From Bacteroidales bacterium (GTDB lineage: Bacteria; Bacteroidota; Bacteroidia; Bacteroidales; F082), in the NCBI GenBank assembly GCA_016285355.1, contig JAEEQP010000013.1:1-64000 (forward strand): a DNA stretch of 64,000 nt, in the 5' to 3' direction. The position numbers were made by a program, and so were the translations under genes. A model generated the notes under the pieces. It worked only from the letters and a program-made list of their open reading frames with translations, had not been told where the DNA came from and did not search any database. Every line of letters begins with the position of its first letter. Position 1 is the stretch's first letter. This document shows positions 53,359 through 60,919 of this stretch, in pieces.

Positions 53359-54558
53359 ATGTTTAAAAGACCACAATTCAAAGAGCTAAAATCAAGATTG
53401 TCGGAGCCAAAAGACAAGATTCAAACGATATCAGGTCCCCGACAAGTTGGTAAATCGACTATGGTCAAGCAGGTGCTGCAAGAGACCGACATTCCTTATT
53501 TGTCGGTTAGCGCAGACAATGTGCCCAAAACAAATACTTTCTGGATCAGCGAGATGTGGGCTACAGCACGGGCCAGAATGAAGGCCACTCATGCACAAGA
53601 GTTTCTGTTGGTTATCGACGAGGTGCATAAGTTGGATAACTGGAGTGAGGCGGTCAAAAAGGAATGGGATGATGACACAAGAAATGACATCAACATGAAA
53701 GTGGTCATCTTGGGTTCTTCGCGACTGTTGCTGAAAGATGGGCTAACAGAATCACTGGCTGGACGTTATGAACTGATAAGAATGCCACATTGGAGTTACA
53801 GCGAAATGCACGAGGCTTTCGATATGGACTTAGACCAATACATCTACTTTGGAGGCTACCCCGGTGGAGCTAAGTATATTCATGACGAACGTCGTTGGCG
53901 AAGGTATATCAAAGACAGCATTATTGCGCCTGCCATTGAACGTGACATTCTGACAACTAAAACCATCTATAAGCCTGTATTGATGCGACAACTCTTTGAC
54001 TTGGGATGTATGTACTCTAGCAAGGAGCTATCGCTGAACAAGATGTTGGGACAATTGCAGGATGTTGGAAATGTGACAACACTTGCAGGCTATTTAAACA
54101 CATTAGGAGAAGGGCGCCTTCTGTGCGGTCTTCAGAAATATGCACAAGACGAAGCGCGCAAGTACAACTCTGTACCCAAACTGATGGTTTACAATACAGC
54201 ACTACTCACAGCTCAGACCAACACAACCTTCCCAAAGGTCTTTACCACCCCTGACTTGTGGGGCAGATGGGTGGAAAGTGCCGTTGGTGCCTATCTGCTC
54301 AATCAAGCCGATGAATACGATTACAAAGTGTACTATTGGCGCGAAAACAATGATGAGGTGGATTTCATCATAGAGTTTGGTGGACAACTTATAGCCATCG
54401 AAGTGAAAAGTGGGAAACGCAGCGCAAACGAAGGCTTAAAGATCTTCACCAACAAGTTTCATCCCTTGCGGTCTTTCGTGGTAGGAACAGACGGCATTCC
54501 TGTCGAGGAATTCCTCTCCTGGGACTTGGGGAATTTATTAGAGTCAAATCCATCATAA
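53359..54558 (+). CDS. AAA ATPase with DUF4143-type nuclease-like C-terminus
   Basis: 399 residues. N-terminal P-loop SGPRQVGKSTMVKQ, Walker B LLVIDEVHKL, sensor VVILGSSRLLLKDG. The C-terminal DUF4143 part includes WRENNDEVDFIIEF and IAIEVKSG, the ND-EVK pattern of a PD-(D/E)xK nuclease-like fold. These are common in Bacteroidales, and the role is unknown. Only 20 bases follow the tandem repeat array. Confidence 0.88.
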   Translation: MFKRPQFKELKSRLSEPKDKIQTISGPRQVGKSTMVKQVLQETDIPYLSVSADNVPKTNTFWISEMWATARARMKATHAQEFLLVIDEVHKLDNWSEAVKKEWDDDTRNDINMKVVILGSSRLLLKDGLTESLAGRYELIRMPHWSYSEMHEAFDMDLDQYIYFGGYPGGAKYIHDERRWRRYIKDSIIAPAIERDILTTKTIYKPVLMRQLFDLGCMYSSKELSLNKMLGQLQDVGNVTTLAGYLNTLGEGRLLCGLQKYAQDEARKYNSVPKLMVYNTALLTAQTNTTFPKVFTTPDLWGRWVESAVGAYLLNQADEYDYKVYYWRENNDEVDFIIEFGGQLIAIEVKSGKRSANEGLKIFTNKFHPLRSFVVGTDGIPVEEFLSWDLGNLLESNPS

Positions 54559-54573
54559 GTAATACTTAAACCC

Positions 54574-55245
54574 ATGAACACCAACCTCTTCCTTCAATCC
54601 CTAACCAAATTCCTCCTAGGAGTCGTTATCCTAGGATTGTTGATTTTTTTGCCCGCAGGCTCGTTCCACTATTGGCAGGGCTGGCTGCTGATGGGTATCC
54701 TTTTTGTGCCGATGTTCGTCGCGGGGCTCATCATGATGGCCAAGAACCCGGAACTGCTCCGCAAACGGCTGAATGCCAAGGAACAGGAGAAAGAACAAAA
54801 GACCGTCGTAGCGCTGAGTGGCGTGCTGTTTATCGCTGCTTTTGTCGTGGCTGGCTTAAATTGGCGCTTCCAATGGTGCGTGCTACCCGATTGGGCCGTT
54901 TGGGTGGCTGCGGCACTCTTCTTAGTGTGTTATCTCTTGTATGCAGAGGTGCTGCGCGAAAACACCTACCTCTCGCGGACCATCGAGGTGCAGGAACACC
55001 AGAAAGTCGTCGACACAGGCCTTTACGGCATTGTCCGCCACCCGATGTACATGGCCACCACCATCCTCTTCCTGATGATGCCTTTGGTGTTAGCCTCGCC
55101 CATCTCCTTCGGCATCATGCTGCTCTATATCCCCCTCATTGCCAAGCGCATCCGCAACGAGGAAGCCGTGTTGGAACAAGGATTAGAGGGCTACAGCGAA
55201 TACAAACAACGAGTGAAATATAGAGTTTTGCCTTTTATCTGGTAA
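54574..55245 (+). CDS. ICMT/PEMT-type membrane methyltransferase
   Basis: 223 residues with about five membrane helices and the conserved C-terminal GLYGIVRHPMYMATTILF, then RIRNEEAVLEQGLEGYSEYK, which marks the SAM-binding membrane methyltransferase family. Substrate unknown. It is unlike the shorter 49843 gene. It lies 15 bases after the AAA/DUF4143 gene. Confidence 0.82.
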   Translation: MNTNLFLQSLTKFLLGVVILGLLIFLPAGSFHYWQGWLLMGILFVPMFVAGLIMMAKNPELLRKRLNAKEQEKEQKTVVALSGVLFIAAFVVAGLNWRFQWCVLPDWAVWVAAALFLVCYLLYAEVLRENTYLSRTIEVQEHQKVVDTGLYGIVRHPMYMATTILFLMMPLVLASPISFGIMLLYIPLIAKRIRNEEAVLEQGLEGYSEYKQRVKYRVLPFIW

Positions 55246-55258
55246 CCTTAAAAACGCG

Positions 55259-55266
55259 TATCTTTG
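55259..55266 (+). promoter_or_regulatory. -7 box abutting the HAD phosphatase start
   Basis: TATCTTTG ends five bases before the ATG at 55272, another near-leaderless arrangement. Confidence 0.5.
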
Positions 55267-55271
55267 CCCCC

Positions 55272-55982
55272 ATGAAACCCAAACTCGTTCTCTTCGACCT
55301 TGACGGCACGTTGCTCAACACCATCGCCGACCTCAGCGAAGCCGTCAACCACGCCCTGAAGCTACGTGACCTGCCGCTGCACTCGTTGGAGGAAATCACA
55401 AAAATGGTCGGCCACGGCGTGCGCAACCTCATCACACAGGCATTGCCCGCCGAGCTGCGCGACGACACAGCCACTGTGGATGCCGTCCTAACCGACTTCA
55501 CGGACTACTACTTCGCCCATATCGACGTGTATACCCAGCCCTACCCCGGGATACCTGAACTCATCACGGCACTGCACCGCAACGGCATCCTGTTGGCCGT
55601 CGCTTCCAACAAGTTCCAAGCGGGGACGGAATACCTCATCAAGGAGTTCTTTCCCGACATTCCTTTCGTCGCCGTATTAGGCAACCGCCCTGGTTTCCCG
55701 CTCAAGCCCGACCCCGAGATTGTCGGCGAGGTGCTACGCAAGGCAGGCGTCAAGAAAGAAGATGCCGTCATGGTCGGCGATTCACCCACCGACATGAGGA
55801 CTGCCGCCAACGGTGGCATCATGGGCATCGCCGTCGGATGGGGCTATCGTGATATGAAGGACATGACCAATTGGGGAATCAGCCCTTCGACCCTTCGAGA
55901 GGCCTCAGGGACCGCAGGCTCAGGGACCGAATTTCATGTAGTCGAAACCGTCGAAGAACTAAAAAAGCTGCTCTTGCCATGA
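55272..55982 (+). CDS. HAD phosphatase, phosphoglycolate phosphatase-like
   Basis: 236 residues. HAD motifs: nucleophile DLDGTLLNT at residue 9, VASNKF (motif II-type S/T-N), and GDSPTDMRTA with the acidic motif IV. A cap helix domain lies between. Substrate may be 2-phosphoglycolate or another small phosphate. Oddity: residues of about 203-220 (PSTLREASGTAGSGTE) come from a family 2 palindromic repeat in frame. The end overlaps vsr. Confidence 0.85.
   Translation: MKPKLVLFDLDGTLLNTIADLSEAVNHALKLRDLPLHSLEEITKMVGHGVRNLITQALPAELRDDTATVDAVLTDFTDYYFAHIDVYTQPYPGIPELITALHRNGILLAVASNKFQAGTEYLIKEFFPDIPFVAVLGNRPGFPLKPDPEIVGEVLRKAGVKKEDAVMVGDSPTDMRTAANGGIMGIAVGWGYRDMKDMTNWGISPSTLREASGTAGSGTEFHVVETVEELKKLLLP
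55880..55930. repeat. Palindromic repeat family 2, in-frame in the HAD gene
   Basis: AGCCCTTCGACCCTTCGAGA followed by CAGGGACCGCAGGCTCAGGG. It is related to 16407-16459 and 16695-16721. Confidence 0.75.
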
Positions 55983-56500
55983 CCGACAAGATGACTCCTG
56001 CCCAGCGGCACTACTGCATGTCGCGCATCCACGGCAAGGCTACGAAGCCCGAACTGAAAGTGCGGCAATGGCTGTGGCGGCATGGCTATCGCTATCGGCT
56101 CAACGTGAAAAGTGTGCCGGGCAAGCCCGACATTGTGATGCGCAAGTATCGTACGGCTATTTTTGTGAACGGTTGCTTCTGGCATGGGCATGAAGGCTGC
56201 GACAAGTTCAAGATGCCGCAAACCAATGTCTCGTTTTGGGAGCATAAAATCAGCCGCAATCGAGAGCGTGATCAACAGAACTATCAAGTGCTGCACGACA
56301 ATGGCTGGCAGGTCATTGTGGTGTGGGAATGTCAGTTGGTGCCCAAGCGCATTGAGGAAACGATGCTACGGATAGAACTATTGCTGAATGAGCATTTTTT
56401 GGCCTTGCACCAGCCGAAAGTGGTGCCTTACGATTTCGAAAAGGACACTGGTTTTTCAATGGCCGCCGAGGAGATTACCTATTCTCGTAAGCTTCCTTAG
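55979..56500 (+). CDS. vsr: Very short patch repair endonuclease (Vsr)
   Basis: 173 residues from ATG 55979 (MTDKMTPAQRHYCMSRIHGK). Conserved Vsr features: KATKPELKVRQWLW, GKPDIVM, and the metal and Zn region VNGCFWHGHEGC. It nicks T:G mismatches from 5-methylcytosine deamination. No cytosine methyltransferase is in the window, so it is an orphan copy. It overlaps the HAD gene by four bases. Confidence 0.92.
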   Translation: MTDKMTPAQRHYCMSRIHGKATKPELKVRQWLWRHGYRYRLNVKSVPGKPDIVMRKYRTAIFVNGCFWHGHEGCDKFKMPQTNVSFWEHKISRNRERDQQNYQVLHDNGWQVIVVWECQLVPKRIEETMLRIELLLNEHFLALHQPKVVPYDFEKDTGFSMAAEEITYSRKLP

Positions 56501-56603
56501 CATCGGCATAATCCGAAGTCACGCCGTCATCTGTAAAGGTATGGACGAAAAACGGCTTGCTTTCTTCCTCTTCGTTCTTTTTGTTGTTTTCGCTTTCACT
56601 CAT
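56475..56603 (-). CDS. Small acidic protein, possible gene
   Basis: 42 residues from ATG 56603: MSESENNKKNEEEESKPFFV then HTFTDDGVTSDYADAKEAYE. It overlaps the 3' end of vsr on the other strand. The acidic composition and clean start favour a real small gene, but no family is recognised. Confidence 0.4.
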   Translation of the reverse strand: MSESENNKKNEEEESKPFFVHTFTDDGVTSDYADAKEAYENR

Positions 56604-56637
56604 TTTTCCAAATCGTTTCAAATCAAACACTTATATT

Positions 56638-58872
56638 CTACTTCATCCTGAATTCCAACACCCCACCCTCCATAATCTGCTGATGGGTAATCTTGTAGTC
56701 CTTAATCACCTTTCCATTCAACTTCACGCTTTTCACATGGATGCGCTTAGGCGTTTTGTTAGGTGCGGAAATCACAAAGTCTTTTCCGTTTTCAAGATGC
56801 AAAGTCGCTTTTGTAAATAAAGGCGTGCCGATGACATATTCCGCGCTACCCGCATGGAAAGGATAGAAACCCAAAGCGGAAAAGATGTACCAAGCCGACA
56901 TCTGGCCACAGTCGTCGTTGCCGGCATAACCGCAAGGCGTGGCACGGTAAAACTCACTTCTCACCTGCTCCACCAACTCCTGCGTGCGCTCGGGCTTGCC
57001 TGCAAAGTTGTAAAGATAAACGGTATGGTGACTTGGTTCGTTGCCGTGCGCATATTGACCGATGAAGCCGCTGGCGTTACCGTTGACTTCACCGCTTGTG
57101 GCAGTGAGGCTGAAGTTCTCGTCGAGTTTCTTCAGGAAGCCTTTTGTGCCACCAAAGAGGTCGATAAGTCCCTGCGGGTCTTGCGGCACGAACCACATGT
57201 ACTGCCAGGCGTTGCCTTCAACAAAACAAGGCTGTTCGTACGACAACGGATCGAAGCCTTCCATCCAGTTGCCGTGTTCATCCTTGGGACGGAAGAAACC
57301 AGTTTCGGGGTCGAAGAGGTTTTTGTAGAACATGCTGCGACGATAAAAACGCTCGTAATCTTCGGTTTTGCCCAATTTCTTGGCTACCAAAGCCACGCAG
57401 GCATCGTCGAAACTCTGCTCCATGGTGATGCTCACGCTCTCGTCCTGCAAGGTCTGTGGCAGGTAGCCATACTGTTCCCAAATCTCAAAAGGCGAGTTAT
57501 AGTGACTACGCGTGCTGCTCTCCACCATAGCCTGATAAGCCTCCTCCACATTAATTCCCGGAATCTCGGCAAGGATGGCATCAGCCAACACAGGGATGGC
57601 GTGGTTGCCAATCATGCAGTAGTTGTCCTGTCCCCAAAGGTCCCAAATGGGCAAGTAGCCGTATGTTTGGTGATGCAACACCATGTCGCGAACAAATTGC
57701 GCGGCGATGTCGGGCGCAATAAGCGTATAAAGCGGATGCGCAGCACGGAAAGTATCCCAAAGACTGAAAGTACTATGATACACCTGTCCTTTGGGCATCT
57801 GCTTGATTTCAAAGTTGGTAGTCATATAGCGGCCATCCACGTCGCTCATCGTATTGGGCTGCATCAGCACGTGATAAAGGCCTGTATAGAAGATAGTCTT
57901 CTGCTCATCTGTGCCTTCGATGTCAATGCGGCTCAGTTCGCGCTGCCAAGCGTTGTGGGCGGCTTGCACATAATCGTCGAAACGCCAACTCTTGGCCTCG
58001 GCTTGCATGTTTCTACGTGCCCCATCCATATCGACAGGCGAGATGGCGACTTTAATAATTAATTCGCTACTATCAGAAGGGTCGAAACTCAAGGCGGCAC
58101 GCAGTGTGCGACCGTTCACCACATCGCTGTTGCCGACATTTAAACCGCCGTTCATCAAGACATGATGGGTAATCGGTTTGGAGAACTCGGCGCGGAAATA
58201 GACTTTGCGTAGTTTCGCCCATCCGCAAACGACGCGATAACCTTCTATAGTATAGTCATCCACAAGGCGGATTTGTGCTTGAATGATGTCGTAATACCGC
58301 CGACCTGAGTAATACGCATCTCCACGATAGGTCATTCTGTCGAGGTCAAGGACGACGGTTTGTGGCTTCCCTTCCGGAAATGTGTAACGATGGATGCCCG
58401 CGCGAGTAGTGGTCGAAAGCTCCACATTCACACCGCTTTCCTGCAATAACACCTGATAATATCCAGGACGCGCAGACTCCTTGTCATGGCTATAATGCTG
58501 GCCAAAGTCGGCTGCTTTCAGCTGTTCAGGTGTCACGGCGACACTGACAGGCATGAGGCTCACGTCGATAAGGTCGGTGCAGCCTGTACCGCTGAGGTGG
58601 GTATGGGTAAAACCATAGATGACGTCTTTGTTGTAGTCATAGCCCGAACAAGGGTCCCAAGTGACCATCTGTTCCGTCTCAGGACTCAGTTGCACCATGC
58701 CCTGCGGCATCGTGGCACCTGGGAAAGTGCTGCCACTGAGGGCGCCTGTCTCGTCGGTTTGTGTGCCGATGAAGGGATTGACATATTGGGTGTAGTCGTT
58801 GGCGCTTTGGGCGCTTAGAAATAGGGGCAGTAGTAGGAGGGCTGCCAGAAGAAGAACGTGTTTTGTTTTCAT
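56638..58872 (-). CDS. GH92 family alpha-mannosidase-like glycosidase
   Basis: 744 residues with a signal peptide ending LFLSAQ. GH92 features: YVNPFIGTQTDE, STFPGATMPQGMVQLSPET, GFTHTHLSGTGC, and near the C-terminus GNDDCGQMSAWYIFSALGFY, where the catalytic acidic pair sits. Enzymes of the family cut alpha-linked mannose with inversion in a calcium-dependent way (alpha-1,2, 1,3 or 1,4). N-glycan or yeast mannan turnover is possible. The gene starts inside the stop of the HTH gene. Confidence 0.92.
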   Translation of the reverse strand: MKTKHVLLLAALLLLPLFLSAQSANDYTQYVNPFIGTQTDETGALSGSTFPGATMPQGMVQLSPETEQMVTWDPCSGYDYNKDVIYGFTHTHLSGTGCTDLIDVSLMPVSVAVTPEQLKAADFGQHYSHDKESARPGYYQVLLQESGVNVELSTTTRAGIHRYTFPEGKPQTVVLDLDRMTYRGDAYYSGRRYYDIIQAQIRLVDDYTIEGYRVVCGWAKLRKVYFRAEFSKPITHHVLMNGGLNVGNSDVVNGRTLRAALSFDPSDSSELIIKVAISPVDMDGARRNMQAEAKSWRFDDYVQAAHNAWQRELSRIDIEGTDEQKTIFYTGLYHVLMQPNTMSDVDGRYMTTNFEIKQMPKGQVYHSTFSLWDTFRAAHPLYTLIAPDIAAQFVRDMVLHHQTYGYLPIWDLWGQDNYCMIGNHAIPVLADAILAEIPGINVEEAYQAMVESSTRSHYNSPFEIWEQYGYLPQTLQDESVSITMEQSFDDACVALVAKKLGKTEDYERFYRRSMFYKNLFDPETGFFRPKDEHGNWMEGFDPLSYEQPCFVEGNAWQYMWFVPQDPQGLIDLFGGTKGFLKKLDENFSLTATSGEVNGNASGFIGQYAHGNEPSHHTVYLYNFAGKPERTQELVEQVRSEFYRATPCGYAGNDDCGQMSAWYIFSALGFYPFHAGSAEYVIGTPLFTKATLHLENGKDFVISAPNKTPKRIHVKSVKLNGKVIKDYKITHQQIMEGGVLEFRMK

Positions 58873-59210
58873 TTTGTTATTTGTTTATTTTGAATGCGAT
58901 TACCAGTAGCTCGTTTACGCATGGTGGATTGCATGGAGTGAACAAAGTCGTAGTATTCGCTCGGACTCAGTTGCTCTTCCTCCACCAAAGGTTGCAAGAT
59001 GTCAAGTTTCCCCAATATTCGCAGCACCCTCAGTAATGAATCGAACGAGCGAATCTCTCCTTTTTCCATCTTTTTGATAGACGACAACGACACGTTGGCA
59101 GTTTCCGAAAGGCTTTGCTGGGTAATGTTCTGCTTCAACCTGACGGTTCTCAGTTTGTTACCGATTCGGCTAAGGATTACCGCATCAGCAAGCATATAGA
59201 TATCATCCAT
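58869..59210 (-). CDS. XRE/HipB-like transcriptional regulator
   Basis: 113 residues with an HTH at about 18-72 (GNKLRTVRLKQNITQQSLSE, VSLSSIKKMEKGEIRSFDSL). No toxin partner such as HipA is adjacent; instead it overlaps the GH92 start by four bases. It may control the GH92 gene or be left from a lost toxin pair. The long gap 59211-59728 downstream contains the structured RNA copy 2. Confidence 0.82.
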   Translation of the reverse strand: MDDIYMLADAVILSRIGNKLRTVRLKQNITQQSLSETANVSLSSIKKMEKGEIRSFDSLLRVLRILGKLDILQPLVEEEQLSPSEYYDFVHSMQSTMRKRATGNRIQNKQITK

Positions 59211-59366
59211 AATAGTTTAATATTGAACTATTCGGATGCAAAAATACGAATAATAGTTTAATTTGCAACTGTTATTGACAAAAAACAATCAGAGTTTTTT
59301 ACATCTTTCATCAAATTTTTCCCTCTATCTCTTATCATTCCAATATTTTTTCGTTTCTTTGCCTTG

Positions 59367-59628
59367 CCAAACGTATTAAACGCGCTTGGCAGACATACTA
59401 AAAGAAAAGGCGTTGTACTACGCTTTATCTGTGGCGTTCCGAATCTCGCAAATTCAAAACTTTCCACAAGATGAAGCAATGGCCAACGCCCATTGTGGTA
59501 GTTTATACACTCCTTATTTGTATATACTAACAGCGTGGGCTTCGGCATTGCTTATCCTTGGAAAGTAGGCAATGCGAGAGCCTCGGAACGCGGGATGAGC
59601 AATAGTTCAGATACCCGCGCTTCTTTTT
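59367..59628 (+). ncRNA. Structured leader-like RNA, copy 2
   Basis: GCGTTCCGA (59434-59442) pairs with TCGGAACGC (59583-59591), and TCTCGC (59444-59449) pairs with GCGAGA (59574-59579), closing a region of about 125 nt. Inside are CTTTCC/GGAAAG and GCATTGC/GCAATGC pairings. A terminator hairpin CGCGGG/CCCGCG (59589-59594, 59614-59619) with a T run follows; its left arm shares three bases with the closing stem, so the two may compete. The start at about 59367 follows a partial -7 box (TTTCTTTG). The lipoprotein gene begins 100 bases later. Copy 1 is at 46227-46054 minus. Confidence 0.65.
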
Positions 59629-59728
59629 TCGGTGTGTTTTGATAGTAACCAATCAAATTCAAAAAGGATTTGGCGTTTTGGGTGTCGCGCTGAAAAAACG
59701 AAGGAAATCAACATAAAATCAAACAGAT

Positions 59729-60907
59729 ATGAGTAAGTTTATGAAGGCTATAGCAGCCATAATGCTAATGGTGGCGGTAGCGTGTACCGCCGGATGTAAC
59801 AAACCTGACGACACGAACGACCCCAATAATGAGGGAAATGGAGACGGAGGCAATGGCTCTGATACGGAACTCCCAACTGGTATGTATCTTGGTATCATTG
59901 GTTTTAATGACGATTTACACGTCTTGCCAATTACCCGACTTAATGAGCAATCAATTGGCGAGGATACCACATTCATAAATAATTTGAAGATGAGCGATGC
60001 CACCTTGCTTATTGAAGCAGTGAATACATCTTTGGACATGATTTCATCAAATGGCATTCCAAAGGATTTGATTAATGTCTCAATTGTCAATTTTACCGAT
60101 GGTATGGATGAAGGATCTTATTGGTATTCCAATAATACACATGGCACTCATTATAGTGGTTATCATGATTACCTTGAAGTGGTGACACAACGAATTCGAA
60201 CCGAGAAAGTCACTGAAATACCCATTGAAGCTCACACCATTGGAATCCTAGGTAATGATGTTCAAAATGTTGACCTTTTTCGTGACATTCTTAACGGAAT
60301 TTCATCACTATCGATTGATGGAAATGTGTATGTGCATTTTGTCACCGATTTTTCTGAAGTTCAGGCAGATTTCAAAGAAATTGCGGAAAATCTTCACCAA
60401 ACATCCATAAATTCTATTTTGACCATGCGTTTTCCGGCTCCAAACGCCAACGACCGAATACGTTTTACATTCGATTCCATAGATGATGTATCGCAATCAC
60501 ATCACTATATTGAGGGTGTCTTCATTTTGGGTAGTGATGGGAAAGGCGTGCTGACCAATGTGCAATATGTGGGAATGAGCAGTTCAAGTGGAAATACGGT
60601 CACGGCGAATTCAGAGGGAACTTCCAAGATTGTTTTCAAGTTTGAAGGCATGAAAGACTCTGGTAATAACAATTTCACCACTAATAGCATCAAGCATGTC
60701 AAAAAGTGGACTTACAATACGGACAATAACACATGGGTTCACAATTCTGAATGGGTAAGTTCAGGAAATACAAATGTCGACAATAAGTATTACAGTTCTC
60801 TTATCATTTTGAATCTGGATTGTTCGTTATCATTAGGCGAACAGGCATTTAAAGAGCTGAAAACTATTGCTAAAGAATTTGTAAATGTATTAAAAACAGA
60901 CAATTAA
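59729..60907 (+). CDS. Surface lipoprotein with VWA-like fold
   Basis: 392 residues. Lipoprotein signal (AIMLMVAVACTAGC), then an Asn/Gly-rich linker. Residues 50-250 resemble a von Willebrand A-like fold (TGMYLGIIGFNDDLHVLPIT and LINVSIVNFTDGMDEGS), followed by a beta domain. A binding or adhesion role is likely. It forms a pair with the next lipoprotein, 12 bases away, under the structured RNA region. Confidence 0.65.
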   Translation: MSKFMKAIAAIMLMVAVACTAGCNKPDDTNDPNNEGNGDGGNGSDTELPTGMYLGIIGFNDDLHVLPITRLNEQSIGEDTTFINNLKMSDATLLIEAVNTSLDMISSNGIPKDLINVSIVNFTDGMDEGSYWYSNNTHGTHYSGYHDYLEVVTQRIRTEKVTEIPIEAHTIGILGNDVQNVDLFRDILNGISSLSIDGNVYVHFVTDFSEVQADFKEIAENLHQTSINSILTMRFPAPNANDRIRFTFDSIDDVSQSHHYIEGVFILGSDGKGVLTNVQYVGMSSSSGNTVTANSEGTSKIVFKFEGMKDSGNNNFTTNSIKHVKKWTYNTDNNTWVHNSEWVSSGNTNVDNKYYSSLIILNLDCSLSLGEQAFKELKTIAKEFVNVLKTDN

Positions 60908-60919
60908 TCACAATGACTT

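Noticed and set aside
50530..56500. Integrated phage or conjugative element
   Set aside because: ORF6N, HNH and Vsr genes are accessory, but no integrase, capsid, terminase, mobilisation gene or att repeat was found.
56854..58062. Long plus-strand open frame under GH92
   Set aside because: GH92 motifs are intact on the minus strand; this is a shadow.
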